NCBI RefSeq assembly: GCF_000786215.1
Contig: NZ_JROG01000009.1
Location: 124,001-188,000, forward strand
Direction: 5' to 3'
DNA from: Sphingomonas sp. 35-24ZXX
GTDB taxonomy: Bacteria; Pseudomonadota; Alphaproteobacteria; Sphingomonadales; Sphingomonadaceae
Length of the DNA: 64,000 nt
Part shown: positions 27,648 to 35,919 of the stretch, piece by piece
Layout: each line of letters opens with the position of its first letter
Position numbering within the stretch: the first letter of the stretch is position 1
The notes under the pieces: generated by a model
The model's database searches: none
What the model was told of the DNA's origin: nothing
Seen by the model: the letters and a program-made list of their open reading frames with translations, nothing else
Made by a program: the position numbers and the translations under genes

Positions 27648-28603
27648 GCGGCATTCTCCTGAAGCACTGGCGCAGCAATCGCGGCCGGCTGGGCACGCAG
27701 GCCCAGCAGATGGCAGATCGCAAAGCTCAGCTCGGCGCGGTTGAGGGTATAGAAGTGGAAGTGGCGCACGCCGCCCGAATAGAGCCGGCGGCACATTTCG
27801 GCGGCGACCGTGGCGGCCACCAGCTGGCGGGTGGTCGGGTGATCGTCCAGCCCTTCGAACAGGTCGTTCATCCACTGCGGAATATCGGTGCCGCACAGGC
27901 CCGCAATCTTGCGCGTGGTGGCGACATTGCTGACCGGCAGGATGCCCGGCAGGATCGGCTTGGTGATTCCGGCCTTGGTATAGGCATCGCGGAAGCGGAA
28001 GAACGCTTCGGGCGAGAAGAAGAACTGGCTGATCGCCTGGTCCGCGCCCGCATCGATCTTGCGCTTCAGATTGTCGATGTCGCTTTGCGCACAATCGGCA
28101 TCGGGATGCGTTTCGGGATAGGCGGCGACCGAAATCTCGAACGGCGCGACCTGCTTGAGGCCGGTGACCAGCTCGGCCGCGTTGGCATAGCCACCCGGAT
28201 GGGGGCTGAACTTTTCGCCCGCGCGCGGCGGATCGCCGCGCAGCGCGACGATGTGCCGCACGCCGGCGTTCCAGTAGTTCATCGCGATTTCGTCGATCTC
28301 GTCGCGCGTGGCGTCAACACAGGTCAGGTGTGCAGCGGCCGGAATCGCGGTTTCCGCCGCGATACGCGCGACGGTGGCGTGCGTGCGTTCACGCGTCGAG
28401 CCGCCCGCACCATAGGTGACCGAGACGAACTTGGGGTTCAGCGGAGCCAGGGTGGTCAGCGTGTCCCACAAGGTCTCTTCCATTTTCTCGCTCTTGGGCG
28501 GGAAGAATTCGAAGCTCACCTCGACATCGCCGGCCAGGCCCGCGAACAGCGGGGTCCCCAGCGCTTCGCGCGCTTCGGCGAGTTGTTTGAGAGACAGGGT
28601 CAT
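27644..28603 (-). CDS. metF: MetF, 5,10-methylenetetrahydrofolate reductase
   Basis: 319 residues. Makes 5-methyl-THF, the methyl donor for MetH. FAD/TIM-barrel motifs: SFEFFPPKSEKMEE (catalytic Glu), VTYGAGGSTRERT, HLTCVDATRDEI, HIVALRGDPP, and FGADQ-like AGADQAISQFFF. The start overlaps the upstream regulator stop (ATGA) and the stop overlaps the metH start (GTGA). The whole set is thus tightly coupled. Confidence 0.96.
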   Translation of the reverse strand: MTLSLKQLAEAREALGTPLFAGLAGDVEVSFEFFPPKSEKMEETLWDTLTTLAPLNPKFVSVTYGAGGSTRERTHATVARIAAETAIPAAAHLTCVDATRDEIDEIAMNYWNAGVRHIVALRGDPPRAGEKFSPHPGGYANAAELVTGLKQVAPFEISVAAYPETHPDADCAQSDIDNLKRKIDAGADQAISQFFFSPEAFFRFRDAYTKAGITKPILPGILPVSNVATTRKIAGLCGTDIPQWMNDLFEGLDDHPTTRQLVAATVAAEMCRRLYSGGVRHFHFYTLNRAELSFAICHLLGLRAQPAAIAAPVLQENAA

Positions 28604-29607
28604 GCGGCAGCCTTTCTGGGCGTTTCTGAATCAAGAGGGGCAGGGTGGATGCGGGCCGGCTCACCGCGATACTGGCCCAGCCAGATCTTCACGGTCAGCG
28701 TGCCGCCGGAAAGGCTGCGCGTTTCATCGAGCGTGAACCCGGCGCGACCCAGCATGTCGGCGATCTGGTCGTCGCCAAAGCCGAGGCGCGCATGCGCGTC
28801 GCGTTCGCGCAGCTCCTCGAGCCCATGGGCATCGAAATCCACGACCGCGATGCGCGCGCCGGGGGCGGCCACGCGGCCCGCCTCGTCGATCACGCCCTGC
28901 GGGTTCTGCGCATAATGCAGCACCTGGTGCAGCAGGATGGTGTCGAAGCCGCCATCGGCGAGCGGCAGCGCATAGAAATCCGCCTGCACGAGATCGACGT
29001 CTCCAGTTGCCAGATGCTGCAGCTTCGTCCGCGCCAGGCGCAGCATTTCGGGGCTGCGGTCGAGCGCGGTGCAATGCTGTGCGGCCGGGCCGAACAGCTC
29101 GATCATCCGCCCGGTACCGGTGCCGATATCGAGCAGGCGGCCCAGCGGCTGCTCCCCGATGACAGAGGCCAGCGCGGCCTCCACCTTGGCCTCGGGCAGA
29201 TAGAGCGACCGGATGGCGTCCCATTGCCCTGCGTGCTGGGCGAAGAAATCGGCGGCGCGCTGATCGCGGATCGCGCGAATCGCATCCAGCTGGCGCCGGT
29301 CGTTGTCATGCTGGGCGGCGAGGACCGGGCCGACCGCATCGTCGCGCCGCAGGAAGCTGTCGAGCAGATCCGCTGCCGGATGGTCGCGGCGCGGCAATGC
29401 GGGGCGCAGGAACACCCAGCTGCCTTCCTTGTGCCGCTCGGCCAAGCCAGCTTCGGCCAGGATACGGACATGGCGCGACACGCGCGGCTGGCTCTGGTCG
29501 AGCACAGCGGCCAGCTCGCCCACCGACAGCTCCATCAGCTGCAGCAGCAGCATGATGCGCAGCCGGCTGTCGTCCGCGAGCGCCTTGAAGAGCAGTGTCA
29601 TGTCCAT
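28600..29607 (-). CDS. ArsR-family regulator fused to a SAM-dependent methyltransferase domain (SahR-like)
   Basis: 335 residues. The N-terminal ~95 residues are an ArsR winged helix (LLFKALADDSRLRIMLLL, SVGELAAVLDQSQPRVSRHVRIL). The C-terminal part has a Rossmann SAM site (LLDIGTGTGRMIELFG) and a HQVLHYAQNP motif. Such fusions next to metF are thought to sense SAM or SAH and repress methionine genes (SahR-type regulators). The metal-site cysteines of true ArsR are absent. It lies first in the met operon with a palindromic operator just upstream, so it probably controls itself and metF-metH. M3 (29601) is an alternative start. Confidence 0.85.
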   Translation of the reverse strand: MDMTLLFKALADDSRLRIMLLLQLMELSVGELAAVLDQSQPRVSRHVRILAEAGLAERHKEGSWVFLRPALPRRDHPAADLLDSFLRRDDAVGPVLAAQHDNDRRQLDAIRAIRDQRAADFFAQHAGQWDAIRSLYLPEAKVEAALASVIGEQPLGRLLDIGTGTGRMIELFGPAAQHCTALDRSPEMLRLARTKLQHLATGDVDLVQADFYALPLADGGFDTILLHQVLHYAQNPQGVIDEAGRVAAPGARIAVVDFDAHGLEELRERDAHARLGFGDDQIADMLGRAGFTLDETRSLSGGTLTVKIWLGQYRGEPARIHPAPLDSETPRKAAA

Positions 29608-29615
29608 GGAAGGGG

Positions 29616-29637
29616 CATATAAAGAATTCTTTATATG
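29616..29637. promoter_or_regulatory. 22-bp perfect palindrome, probable operator of the met regulator
   Basis: CATATAAAGAA at 29616-29626 is followed directly by its exact reverse complement to 29637. It ends 8 bp from the regulator start codon at 29607. AT-rich palindromes of this size are typical of ArsR-family dimers. A second hairpin of 9 bp (29642-29650 with 29658-29666) lies just upstream. The site is close enough to the start codon to cover the transcription start. Confidence 0.8.
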
Positions 29638-29868
29638 TGGTCAATGCCGCATCTCAGGCGGCATTGGGAGGGGCAAGGCCCGTGCGAACGTAAAGCCGTG
29701 TCACCCTTTGGCGCTTATCCCAACCAAAGTGATTGCAAAGACAAAAATTGGGCGCTAGATGCGCCCGTCCGACAGCGGGGGCTTGGCTGAAGCTTGTCGG
29801 CACATTTGTGACGTGTTTAACTCCTTTTGGGCTGACATCAGCCATTTAGACAAGGACGGAAGTTCAAG

Positions 29869-30189
29869 ATGAAGAGCATTTTTTCGATCGCATCGGTTGC
29901 CGCCATCTCGCTGGCTCTTGCTGCTTGCGGCGCAGAAAAGACCGAAGAAGCTGCCACCGCAGAAGCGACCGCTGAAGAAGCCGCTGAAGCCGGCATGGAA
30001 GCTGCTGAAACCGCTGGCGACGCTGCTGCTGAAGCCACCGAAGCTGCTGGCGAAGCCACCGAAGCTGCTGCTGAAGGCGCTGTAGACGCTGCTGAAGCTG
30101 GCGCCGACAAGGCTGCTGCTGCTGCTGGCGAAGCCAAGGCTGCTGCCACCGACGCTGCTGCTGCCGCTGGCGAAGCTGCCAAGAAGTAA
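29869..30189 (+). CDS. Ala/Glu-rich repetitive lipoprotein
   Basis: 106 residues. The signal peptide ends in a lipobox, ALAAC (Cys21). The mature part uses almost only Ala, Glu, Thr, Gly, Lys and Asp in degenerate repeats such as AAEATEAAGEATEA. Ala and Glu are spaced like a long amphipathic helix that would stand off the membrane. At DNA level it is a GCTGCTGAAG-type repeat tract, prone to slippage. The family is not recognised; low-complexity lipoproteins like this occur in sphingomonads. It is followed by a 1-bp overlap with the next lipoprotein gene (TAATG). Confidence 0.75.
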   Translation: MKSIFSIASVAAISLALAACGAEKTEEAATAEATAEEAAEAGMEAAETAGDAAAEATEAAGEATEAAAEGAVDAAEAGADKAAAAAGEAKAAATDAAAAAGEAAKK

Positions 30190-30431
30190 TGCCTCGCTTC
30201 TTCGGAAGCACAGGTAGGACACGGGCCGTCAGCGCTTGCGCGCTGGCGGCCTTGTCATTTGGCCTTGCGTCGTGCGGGCCTGCGGAAAACGATCCGGGTC
30301 CAGGCGGTGTGACCGTGGGCGAGGCCCGCGCGCTCGATGAAGCCGCCGAAATGCTCGACGAGCGCCAAGCCGATCCCGCCGCGGCGACCAAGCAGCAGCA
30401 GGATGCGGCAGCTCCCGGCGGCGAGCGCTGA
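30189..30431 (+). CDS. Small lipoprotein, unknown function
   Basis: 80 residues. Signal peptide with lipobox FGLASC (Cys29), then PAENDPGPGGVTVGEARALDE and a polar tail rich in Ala and Gln. The ATG shares a base with the TAA of the preceding gene, implying translational coupling and co-expression of two envelope lipoproteins. Function not recognised. kynA follows after 39 bp. Confidence 0.72.
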   Translation: MPRFFGSTGRTRAVSACALAALSFGLASCGPAENDPGPGGVTVGEARALDEAAEMLDERQADPAAATKQQQDAAAPGGER

Positions 30432-30470
30432 CCGGTTCCGCTTTGCCCTGCCGGGCGCTATGACCCCGGC

Positions 30471-31268
30471 ATGACCGATACGCCCCCCATGACCTATGCG
30501 CGCTATCTCGCGCTCGATTCGCTGCTGGACTGCCAGCACCCGGTCTCGTCCGAAGATGACGAGATGCTGTTCATCATCATCCACCAGACCAAGGAACTGT
30601 GGCTCAAGCAGATCATCCGCGAGCTGCAGCTGGCCAATGCGCAGATCGCTGGTGGCGCGCTGATCCCGGCCTACAAGGGCCTTGCGCGGGTCAGCCGCAT
30701 TCAGGCGGTGATGACGCTGAGCTGGGATATCCTGTCGACCATGACGCCCAGCGACTATACCCGCTTTCGCGGCGTTCTGGGCCCCAGCTCGGGCTTTCAG
30801 TCAGACCAGTTCCGCACGGTGGAATATCTGCTGGGGCTGAAGGACGGCGCGTTCCTCAGGTTCCAGGCGGACAGGCCCGAAGCGCGCGCCGCGATGGCGC
30901 AAGCGCTCGCCGCCCCCAGCCTGTGGGACAATGCGGTGGCCGCGCTCGCCCGCGCCGGCTTTGCCATCCCCGATCACCTGCTGGCCCGCGATTTCAGCCA
31001 GCCGCACACGCCCGATGCTGCGGTGGAGGATGCCTTCCTGCAGGTCTATCGCCAGCCCGAGACCTATTGGGACCTGTATCAGCTCGCCGAAAAGCTGGTC
31101 GATCTCGACGATGCGATGGCCGCGTGGCGGCACAAGCATGTGCTGACGGTCGAGCGGATCATCGGCATGAAGCGCGGCACCGGCGGCACGGCGGGCGCGG
31201 CCTATCTGCACACCACCCTGTCCAAGCGCGCCTTTCCCGAATTGTGGTCGCTGAGGACGCGGCTATAG
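30471..31268 (+). CDS. kynA: KynA, tryptophan 2,3-dioxygenase
   Basis: 265 residues. A cytosolic heme dioxygenase that opens the indole ring of L-Trp to N-formylkynurenine. Family signatures: FIIIHQTKELWLKQI near the N-terminus (with the substrate-side His), SSGFQSDQFRTVEYLLG, and the proximal heme-ligand region WRHKHVLTVERIIG followed by GTGGTAG. The other kynurenine-pathway genes are not in this window. Start ATG 30471 gives the usual length. Confidence 0.95.
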   Translation: MTDTPPMTYARYLALDSLLDCQHPVSSEDDEMLFIIIHQTKELWLKQIIRELQLANAQIAGGALIPAYKGLARVSRIQAVMTLSWDILSTMTPSDYTRFRGVLGPSSGFQSDQFRTVEYLLGLKDGAFLRFQADRPEARAAMAQALAAPSLWDNAVAALARAGFAIPDHLLARDFSQPHTPDAAVEDAFLQVYRQPETYWDLYQLAEKLVDLDDAMAAWRHKHVLTVERIIGMKRGTGGTAGAAYLHTTLSKRAFPELWSLRTRL

Positions 31269-31277
31269 AGTGAAGGC

Positions 31278-32186
31278 ATGACCACCGCTCCGCTTCCCGA
31301 CACCGAAACCCGCGGTCTGCTGGCGATCCTGCCTGCAGCGGCGCGGCCCTTTGCGCTGCTGGCGCGCTTCGATCGGCCGATCGGCTGGTGGCTGCTCTAT
31401 TGGCCGTGCGCCTTTGCGCTGGCGCTGTCGGGCGGGCTGAAGTCGCACTGGCCGCTGCTGGGCTGGATGCTGCTGGGCGCGATCGCGATGCGCGGCGCAG
31501 GCTGCGTCTACAACGATATCGTCGACCGCGATCTCGACGCCAAGGTCGCGCGCACCCGTGGTCGCCCGCTGGCGAGCGGCGCAGTGCGGCTCAAGGCCGC
31601 CTGGGCCTGGCTGCTGGTCCTGTGCCTGATCGGGCTGGTGGTGCTGGTCGAGCTGAACCTGCCGGCGGCGCTGATAGCCCTGGCCTCGCTGGCTCTGGTC
31701 GCGGCCTATCCGTTCATGAAGCGAATCACCTGGTGGCCGCAGGTATGGCTGGGGCTGGTGTTCAGCTGGGGCGCGCTGGTCGCCTGGGCGGCGGTGGCAG
31801 GCCATGTGCCGCTCGCCGGACTGCTGCTCTATGGGGGCTCGATCACCTGGGTCATCGGCTACGACACCATCTACGCCCTGCAGGATGTGGAGGACGACGC
31901 TTTGGTCGGTATCCGGTCGAGCGCGCGTGCCCTGGGCGGTGCGGTCCGCAGCGGCGTAGCTCTGTGCTATGCGCTGACCATCGTTGCATGGGGTGGGGCG
32001 ATCTGGCTGGTGCGGCCCGACTGGGTGGCGCTTGCGGCCCTGCTGCCGCTCGCCGGGCATCTCGCCTGGCAGATCATCACGCTGCGACCCGACGATCCCG
32101 CCGATCCGCTGGCCAAGTTCCGCAGCAACCGCAACGCCGGCCTGCTGGCCTTTGCCGCCTTTGCCGTGGTCGGCCTGACGGGGTGA
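31278..32186 (+). CDS. ubiA: UbiA, 4-hydroxybenzoate polyprenyltransferase
   Basis: 302 residues with eight or nine membrane helices. It attaches the isoprenoid chain to 4-hydroxybenzoate in ubiquinone synthesis. Both Mg/prenyl-diphosphate motifs are present: YNDIVDRDLDAKVARTRGRPL and YDTIYALQDVEDDALVGI. In a phototroph, UbiA homologues also include BchG and tocopherol enzymes, but the NDxxDxxxD form with this second motif and the free-standing position favour UbiA. It begins 10 bp after kynA. Confidence 0.93.
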   Translation: MTTAPLPDTETRGLLAILPAAARPFALLARFDRPIGWWLLYWPCAFALALSGGLKSHWPLLGWMLLGAIAMRGAGCVYNDIVDRDLDAKVARTRGRPLASGAVRLKAAWAWLLVLCLIGLVVLVELNLPAALIALASLALVAAYPFMKRITWWPQVWLGLVFSWGALVAWAAVAGHVPLAGLLLYGGSITWVIGYDTIYALQDVEDDALVGIRSSARALGGAVRSGVALCYALTIVAWGGAIWLVRPDWVALAALLPLAGHLAWQIITLRPDDPADPLAKFRSNRNAGLLAFAAFAVVGLTG

Positions 32187-32242
32187 TCTCATAACCTTGC
32201 AGGTAATGGTCCCGGTGCGGACACTCGGCTAGTCTGGCACGC

Positions 32243-33046
32243 ATGAAGCCAGAGACCCGCACCCAGGAACCCGCCGGGCAGCAGTTGCGCCAGTGGCGCG
32301 AACGCCGCCGCCTCAGCCAGCTGCAGCTCGCGCTCGAAGTCGAGATGTCCACCCGGCATCTGAGCTTTGTCGAGACCGGGCGCGCGCAGCCCAGCCGTGA
32401 CCTCATCATCCGCCTCGCCGATTATCTCGATATCCCGCTGCGTGCGCGCAACCAGATCCTGCTGGCGGCGGGGCTGGCTCCCGAGTTCGAGGAAACCGGG
32501 CTCAGTGCGCCCGAAATGGCCGAGGCGCTGGCCGCGGTGGAGCATCTGCTCAAGGCGCACGAGCCGTTCCCCGCGCTCGCGGTCGACCGGCACTGGAACA
32601 TGGTCGCGGCCAATGGCGCTTTGGCGCTGCTCACCGAACAGATCGCGCCGCACCTGCTGGTCCCGCCGGTCAACGTGCTGCGGCTGGCGTTGCATCCCGA
32701 TGGCCTGGCGCCGCAGATCGTGAACTATGAACAATGGCGCAGCTATATTCTCCACCGGCTCGACCGCGACATCGAACTCACCGCCGATTCGGGGCTCGCG
32801 GCGCTGCGCGAGGAGCTGGCGGCCTATCCGGGCTCTGCCAACGACAACACGCCGGCGGGGCGCGCGCCGATTGCGCTGCCGCTGACGATCGACACGGTGG
32901 CCGGGCGGCTGTCGTTCATGACCACGGTGACGATCTTCGGGACGCCGCGCGACATCACCTTGTCCGAACTGGCGCTGGAGACTTTCTTTCCGGCCGATGC
33001 GCACACCATGCAGGTGCTGCGCTCGCTGGCGGAGGCCGAAGCATGA
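32243..33046 (+). CDS. XRE-family regulator with MmyB-like ligand domain
   Basis: 267 residues. An N-terminal helix-turn-helix (about 10-70: LRQWRERRRLSQLQLALEV, STRHLSFVETGRAQPSRDLI) is followed by a larger alpha/beta domain (about 95-260: PFPALAVDRHWNMVAAN, NVLRLALHPDGLAPQIVNY) of the MmyB-like PAS-related type. Members are transcriptional regulators in sphingomonads and actinobacteria, often next to their target. The effector is unknown. It follows ubiA by 57 bp. A terminator-like hairpin follows the stop. Confidence 0.88.
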   Translation: MKPETRTQEPAGQQLRQWRERRRLSQLQLALEVEMSTRHLSFVETGRAQPSRDLIIRLADYLDIPLRARNQILLAAGLAPEFEETGLSAPEMAEALAAVEHLLKAHEPFPALAVDRHWNMVAANGALALLTEQIAPHLLVPPVNVLRLALHPDGLAPQIVNYEQWRSYILHRLDRDIELTADSGLAALREELAAYPGSANDNTPAGRAPIALPLTIDTVAGRLSFMTTVTIFGTPRDITLSELALETFFPADAHTMQVLRSLAEAEA

Positions 33047-33061
33047 GGATGTGAGGGGAAT

Positions 33062-33101
33062 GGCAGGGCGGCGCGAGACCTGAGAAGCGAGCCGCCCTGC
33101 C
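33062..33101 (+). terminator. Strong hairpin after the XRE regulator gene
   Basis: An 11-bp perfect stem, GGCAGGGCGGC (33062-33072) with GCCGCCCTGCC (33091-33101), has an 18-nt loop. It is 16 bp after the stop. No T-run follows, so it may act as a terminator with Rho or only as an mRNA end. The remaining ~220 bp to the next gene are AT-richer with no clear gene. Confidence 0.5.
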
Positions 33102-33320
33102 GGAAGTGAAAGATGACTGTGCGCGTAACCCTGCACGCGCTGTGCCATGCGGGGAATAACGTGAATTTACATACATTCCGATGGTTAACGATGTCTTGCC
33201 ATCGGCCACGGCTGTAAAAATCGCCGACACTCCCGCGATGGTTAGCAAAACCCTAAATTGTCGCGCAGCCCTGCCGTTCTTGGCCTTATCCTCATCATGA
33301 CAGACCAAGGAGACGCAATC

Positions 33321-33581
33321 ATGATCGGCATTCTGGCGCAGAAAGGTTTGAGCCTTTTCGGGCGTGCTGCGCCCCAGTCTTCGCTTCAGCAGCCTTCGGC
33401 CGGACGGGACAGGCTGATCAGCCTGCTCGACGATTTGGTGGACGCATGCGACCGCGAGGCGCTGGACGTCGACGATGATGGCCTGATGCCGGATCGCTAT
33501 GCCTCGCTGGCCCGCGAAGCGGCCCGGGGATTATACCGCATCGAGCCCGAACGGATCGCCGAACGGCTGATGCGGCATTGA
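33321..33581 (+). CDS. Small hypothetical protein
   Basis: 86 residues. The start at 33321 is chosen for AGGAG eight bases upstream; an in-frame ATG at 33297 is less likely. It begins MIGILAQKGLSLFG, has a Ser/Gln-rich linker, and then an acidic helical C-terminus (LISLLDDLVDACDREALDVDDDGLMPDRYASLA). Not recognised. Probably cytosolic. It is followed after 105 bp by a NUDIX gene. Confidence 0.6.
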   Translation: MIGILAQKGLSLFGRAAPQSSLQQPSAGRDRLISLLDDLVDACDREALDVDDDGLMPDRYASLAREAARGLYRIEPERIAERLMRH

Positions 33582-33686
33582 TGTTCCGGCTTGCCGGTCC
33601 CCAGCCTGACTGATCCCAGCCTGCCGGATTCTGGCCTGGCGTTTTCGCGCTTGGCAGGCTCTGCGGGATCGGCAATGACATGCATC

Positions 33687-34514
33687 ATGGCCGATCCTGC
33701 TTCGCTTTCCACCGACCCGCACATCCAGACCGTTGATCCGCGCACCGGGGAGCCTCTGGTCGAGGCGACACCGGCGGCGACGATCATCGTCTTTCGCGAT
33801 GCCGAAGACGGCGGCCCGCCCGAGCTGCTGATGGTCGAACGATCCTCGCAGATGGTGTTCGCAGGCGGTGCGGTGGTGTTTCCCGGTGGCCGGGTCGACC
33901 CCGACGATCATCTGCTGGCTGCCCGGATCGACCACGGGCTGGATCTCGAGGATGCCGCAGCCCGCATCGCCGCGATCCGCGAGACTATCGAGGAAACCGG
34001 CCTCGGCATCGGTTTTGCCGAGACACCCGAGCGTGCGGCGCTGGCCGCAGCGCGCGCGGCAATGCATGCAGGGGCGGTCTTTTCTGCAGTGTGCCGCGAT
34101 GCGGGGTGGCAATTCGATCTGTCCGCGCTGACCCCGTTCACCCGCTGGCGGCCGCCGTTCAACGAACGCCGGGTGTTCGACACGCGCTTCTATCTCGCCC
34201 GGTGCGACGTGCACGACCACATTGTCGAGGTCGATGCGACCGAGAACCGGCATCTGTTCTGGGCTACCGCCGCGCAGGCGCTGGCTCTCGCCGACGAAGG
34301 CAAGCTGAAGCTGATCTTCCCAACCCGGCGCAACATGGAACGGCTGGCGCTGTTCGGCAGCCATGCCGAGGCGGTCGAACAGGCGTCGCGTTTTTCCGCG
34401 CGGATGATCATGCCGTTCATCGAGGACCGTGACGGTACCCCGCACCTGTGCATCCCCGATGACCTGGGATACCCGGTCACCAGCGAGCCGCTGGGCACGT
34501 CGATGCGCGGATAA
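33687..34514 (+). CDS. NUDIX hydrolase
   Basis: 275 residues from ATG 33687. The Nudix box is stretched but readable: GGAVVFPGGRVD, then REtIEETGLGI with the metal-binding Glu pair (AAIRETIEETGLGIG). Nudix enzymes remove pyrophosphate from nucleoside-diphosphate compounds; a 275-residue form with TRWRPPFNERRVFDTRFYLA resembles NUDT19/RP2p-like CoA diphosphatases of sphingomonads, a tentative guess. The frame is open to 33591 through Ser/Pro-rich repeats with no good start. ATG 33675 is an alternative. Confidence 0.82.
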   Translation: MADPASLSTDPHIQTVDPRTGEPLVEATPAATIIVFRDAEDGGPPELLMVERSSQMVFAGGAVVFPGGRVDPDDHLLAARIDHGLDLEDAAARIAAIRETIEETGLGIGFAETPERAALAAARAAMHAGAVFSAVCRDAGWQFDLSALTPFTRWRPPFNERRVFDTRFYLARCDVHDHIVEVDATENRHLFWATAAQALALADEGKLKLIFPTRRNMERLALFGSHAEAVEQASRFSARMIMPFIEDRDGTPHLCIPDDLGYPVTSEPLGTSMRG

Positions 34515-34536
34515 GCCACAAAACGCGCTGCCCGCG

Positions 34537-34562
34537 GGAACCCCAGGCACCATGGCTTCGTA
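34537..34562 (+). promoter_or_regulatory. EcfG-type promoter candidate for the DUF1328 gene
   Basis: GGAAC at 34537-34541 and CGTA at 34559-34562, 17 bp apart. The EcfG consensus is GGAAC-N16/17-CGTT; one mismatch in the -10. DUF1328 proteins are a common EcfG target in alphaproteobacteria. It lies 29 bp before the start. Confidence 0.5.
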
Positions 34563-34590
34563 GGGAGTTCAGTCCAAGCGGAGATGAACC

Positions 34591-34758
34591 ATGTTGCGTT
34601 ATGCCCTTATCTTTCTGATCGTCGCGATTGTCGCCGGCGTCCTCGGCTTCGGCGGTATTGCCGGAGCTTCGGCAGGTATCGCCAAGATCCTTTTCTTCCT
34701 GTTCCTGCTGTTCCTGGTCGCAAGCCTGGTGATGCATCTGGTGCGTGGTCGAGCGTAA
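34591..34758 (+). CDS. DUF1328 (YtjA-like) small membrane protein
   Basis: 55 residues with two hydrophobic segments: [24 protein letters not shown], then [20 protein letters not shown], ending LVRGRA. This is the diagnostic two-span layout of the DUF1328/YtjA family, found widely in proteobacteria and stress-induced in many. Function unknown. An EcfG-like promoter precedes it and a bidirectional terminator follows it. Confidence 0.9.
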   Translation: MLRYALIFLIVAIVAGVLGFGGIAGASAGIAKILFFLFLLFLVASLVMHLVRGRA

Positions 34759-34781
34759 CTTTCGCGCCAGCTACCGATACA

Positions 34782-34811
34782 AAAAAGGCCCGGATCGCTC
34801 CGGGCCTTTTT
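34782..34811. terminator. Bidirectional rho-independent terminator
   Basis: A 13-bp stem, AAAAAGGCCCGGA (34782-34794) with TCCGGGCCTTTTT (34799-34811), 4-nt loop. It serves the + strand DUF1328 gene and the convergent entericidin gene. T-runs exist on both strands. Confidence 0.93.
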
Positions 34812-34846
34812 CTTTGGCGAAGTATCGCCGGTGCAACCGATCGAGA

Positions 34847-34984
34847 TCAGTCGATGGCGCGTTCGGCGGCCTTGCCGACCGATTCGACATCGCGGCCGGC
34901 ACCCTTGACGGTGTTGCAGGCCGAAAGCAGCGAAGCGACTAGGCCAGCGGCGATGACCATGCGGAAAGTTGCGTTGCGGTTCAT
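34847..34984 (-). CDS. Entericidin-type lipoprotein
   Basis: 45 residues. A signal peptide with lipobox SLLSAC (Cys23) is followed by NTVKGAGRDVESVGKAAERAID, the short helical core that defines entericidin A/B (EcnAB) proteins. In E. coli such peptides form a toxin-antidote pair under stress-sigma control. In alphaproteobacteria single copies often accompany EcfG. AAGGAA lies 7 bp before the start. The gene shares its upstream region with ecfG, divergently. Confidence 0.9.
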   Translation of the reverse strand: MNRNATFRMVIAAGLVASLLSACNTVKGAGRDVESVGKAAERAID

Positions 34985-35083
34985 GGGGATTTCCTTCTTC
35001 AACAAGGCTTTGTTCTTCGTGTTTTGGGGCATTGGCCCGCTCATATACGCCGACCAGCGCAAAACGTTGCCGTGACGATTGTT

Positions 35084-35108
35084 GGAACCATCCCGGTAGC
35101 GGGGGGTT
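35084..35108 (+). promoter_or_regulatory. EcfG-type promoter candidate for ecfG
   Basis: GGAAC at 35084-35088 and GTT at 35106-35108 with a 17-bp spacer (the base before GTT is G, not C). It would start transcription about 100 bp before the ecfG start, giving autoregulation, which is usual for general-stress sigma factors. Confidence 0.6.
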
Positions 35109-35215
35109 GTTGGAGCATGGGCCTTGCGTGGGGCGTCCGGTGAGGGACGCCTGCAAGGGTCAAGGCGAGTGACCAATCCATGCTGCTTTGGGGGCAGCTC
35201 AAGAGAGGCGGATTT

Positions 35216-35878
35216 ATGACGATCAACCAGGACCAATCGACCGAAGGCAAAGCGACCGAGGCACATGTGGACGAGGTGATCGTGCCTTTGGACGATGCAA
35301 CCTTCAAGCAGCGCCTCGCTGCAACGATCCCGCATCTGCGCGCCTTTGGCTACAGCCTGTGCGGCAAGATGGATGTGGCCGACGATCTGGTTCAGGACAC
35401 GATGCTCAAGGCATGGGCAGCGCGTGCGCGGTTCCGTCCGGATACGTCGATGCGGGCATGGACCTTCGTGATCCTGCGCAACTGCTATATCTCGCAGATG
35501 CGCCGCAACAAGTTTACCGCGCCCTATGACGAGGGCGTTGCCGAGCGTACCCTGACCGCCAACAGCGATCAGCAGGCCCCGCTGCATCTGGAAGATGTGC
35601 GGATGGCGCTGATGCAGCTGGGTGCCGATCAGCGCGAGGCGATCATCCTCGTCGGCGCCGGCGGTTTTTCTTACGAGGAAGCCGCAGAGATTTGCGATTG
35701 CGCCGTCGGCACGATGAAGAGCCGCGTGTCGCGGGCCCGCACCGCGCTTGCCGCGATGCTGGATGGCGATTCGCCGATCGGGACGCGCCGTCAGCGCAAC
35801 TCGGCGGATGAAGCGATGAGCGACATTCTGGGCACGCTCGATAAGCTGAGCCAGGGCGTCACCGCTCTGGCGGCGTGA
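35216..35878 (+). CDS. ecfG: EcfG, general stress ECF sigma factor
   Basis: 220 residues from ATG 35216 (AGAGGCGG upstream). Sigma region 2 contains DDLVQDTMLKAWAARARF and RAWTFVILRNCYIS. Region 4 contains LGADQREAIILVGAGGFSYEEAAEICDCAVGTMKSRVSRAR. The form, with the AP(L/H)LEDV linker, fits the ECF15 (EcfG) group of alphaproteobacteria, released from the anti-sigma NepR by phospho-PhyR. A NepR-like gene follows 175 bp downstream. PhyR and its histidine kinase are not in this window. Confidence 0.92.
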   Translation: MTINQDQSTEGKATEAHVDEVIVPLDDATFKQRLAATIPHLRAFGYSLCGKMDVADDLVQDTMLKAWAARARFRPDTSMRAWTFVILRNCYISQMRRNKFTAPYDEGVAERTLTANSDQQAPLHLEDVRMALMQLGADQREAIILVGAGGFSYEEAAEICDCAVGTMKSRVSRARTALAAMLDGDSPIGTRRQRNSADEAMSDILGTLDKLSQGVTALAA

Positions 35879-35898
35879 GATTTCCAGTTCCGGCACAC

Positions 35899-35919
35899 GG
35901 CCGGTGATCGCCGGCCTTT
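35899..35919 (+). terminator. Weak terminator after ecfG
   Basis: GGCCGG (35899-35904) pairs with CCGGCC (35911-35916), loop TGATCG, followed by TTT. Stem is short, so read-through into nepR is possible. Confidence 0.45.

Noticed and set aside
30031-30187. Possible CRISPR-like repeat in the Ala/Glu gene
   Set aside because: No spaced identical units; the repeats are degenerate codon repeats inside a coding frame.
29864-30391. 175-codon - strand frame rich in Gln and Arg
   Set aside because: Reverse reading of the GCTGCTGAAG repeat of the Ala/Glu lipoprotein; an artefact of the repeat.
33183-33275. CtrA-like TTAA motifs in the AT-richer gap
   Set aside because: No exact TTAA-N7-TTAA; half matches only.
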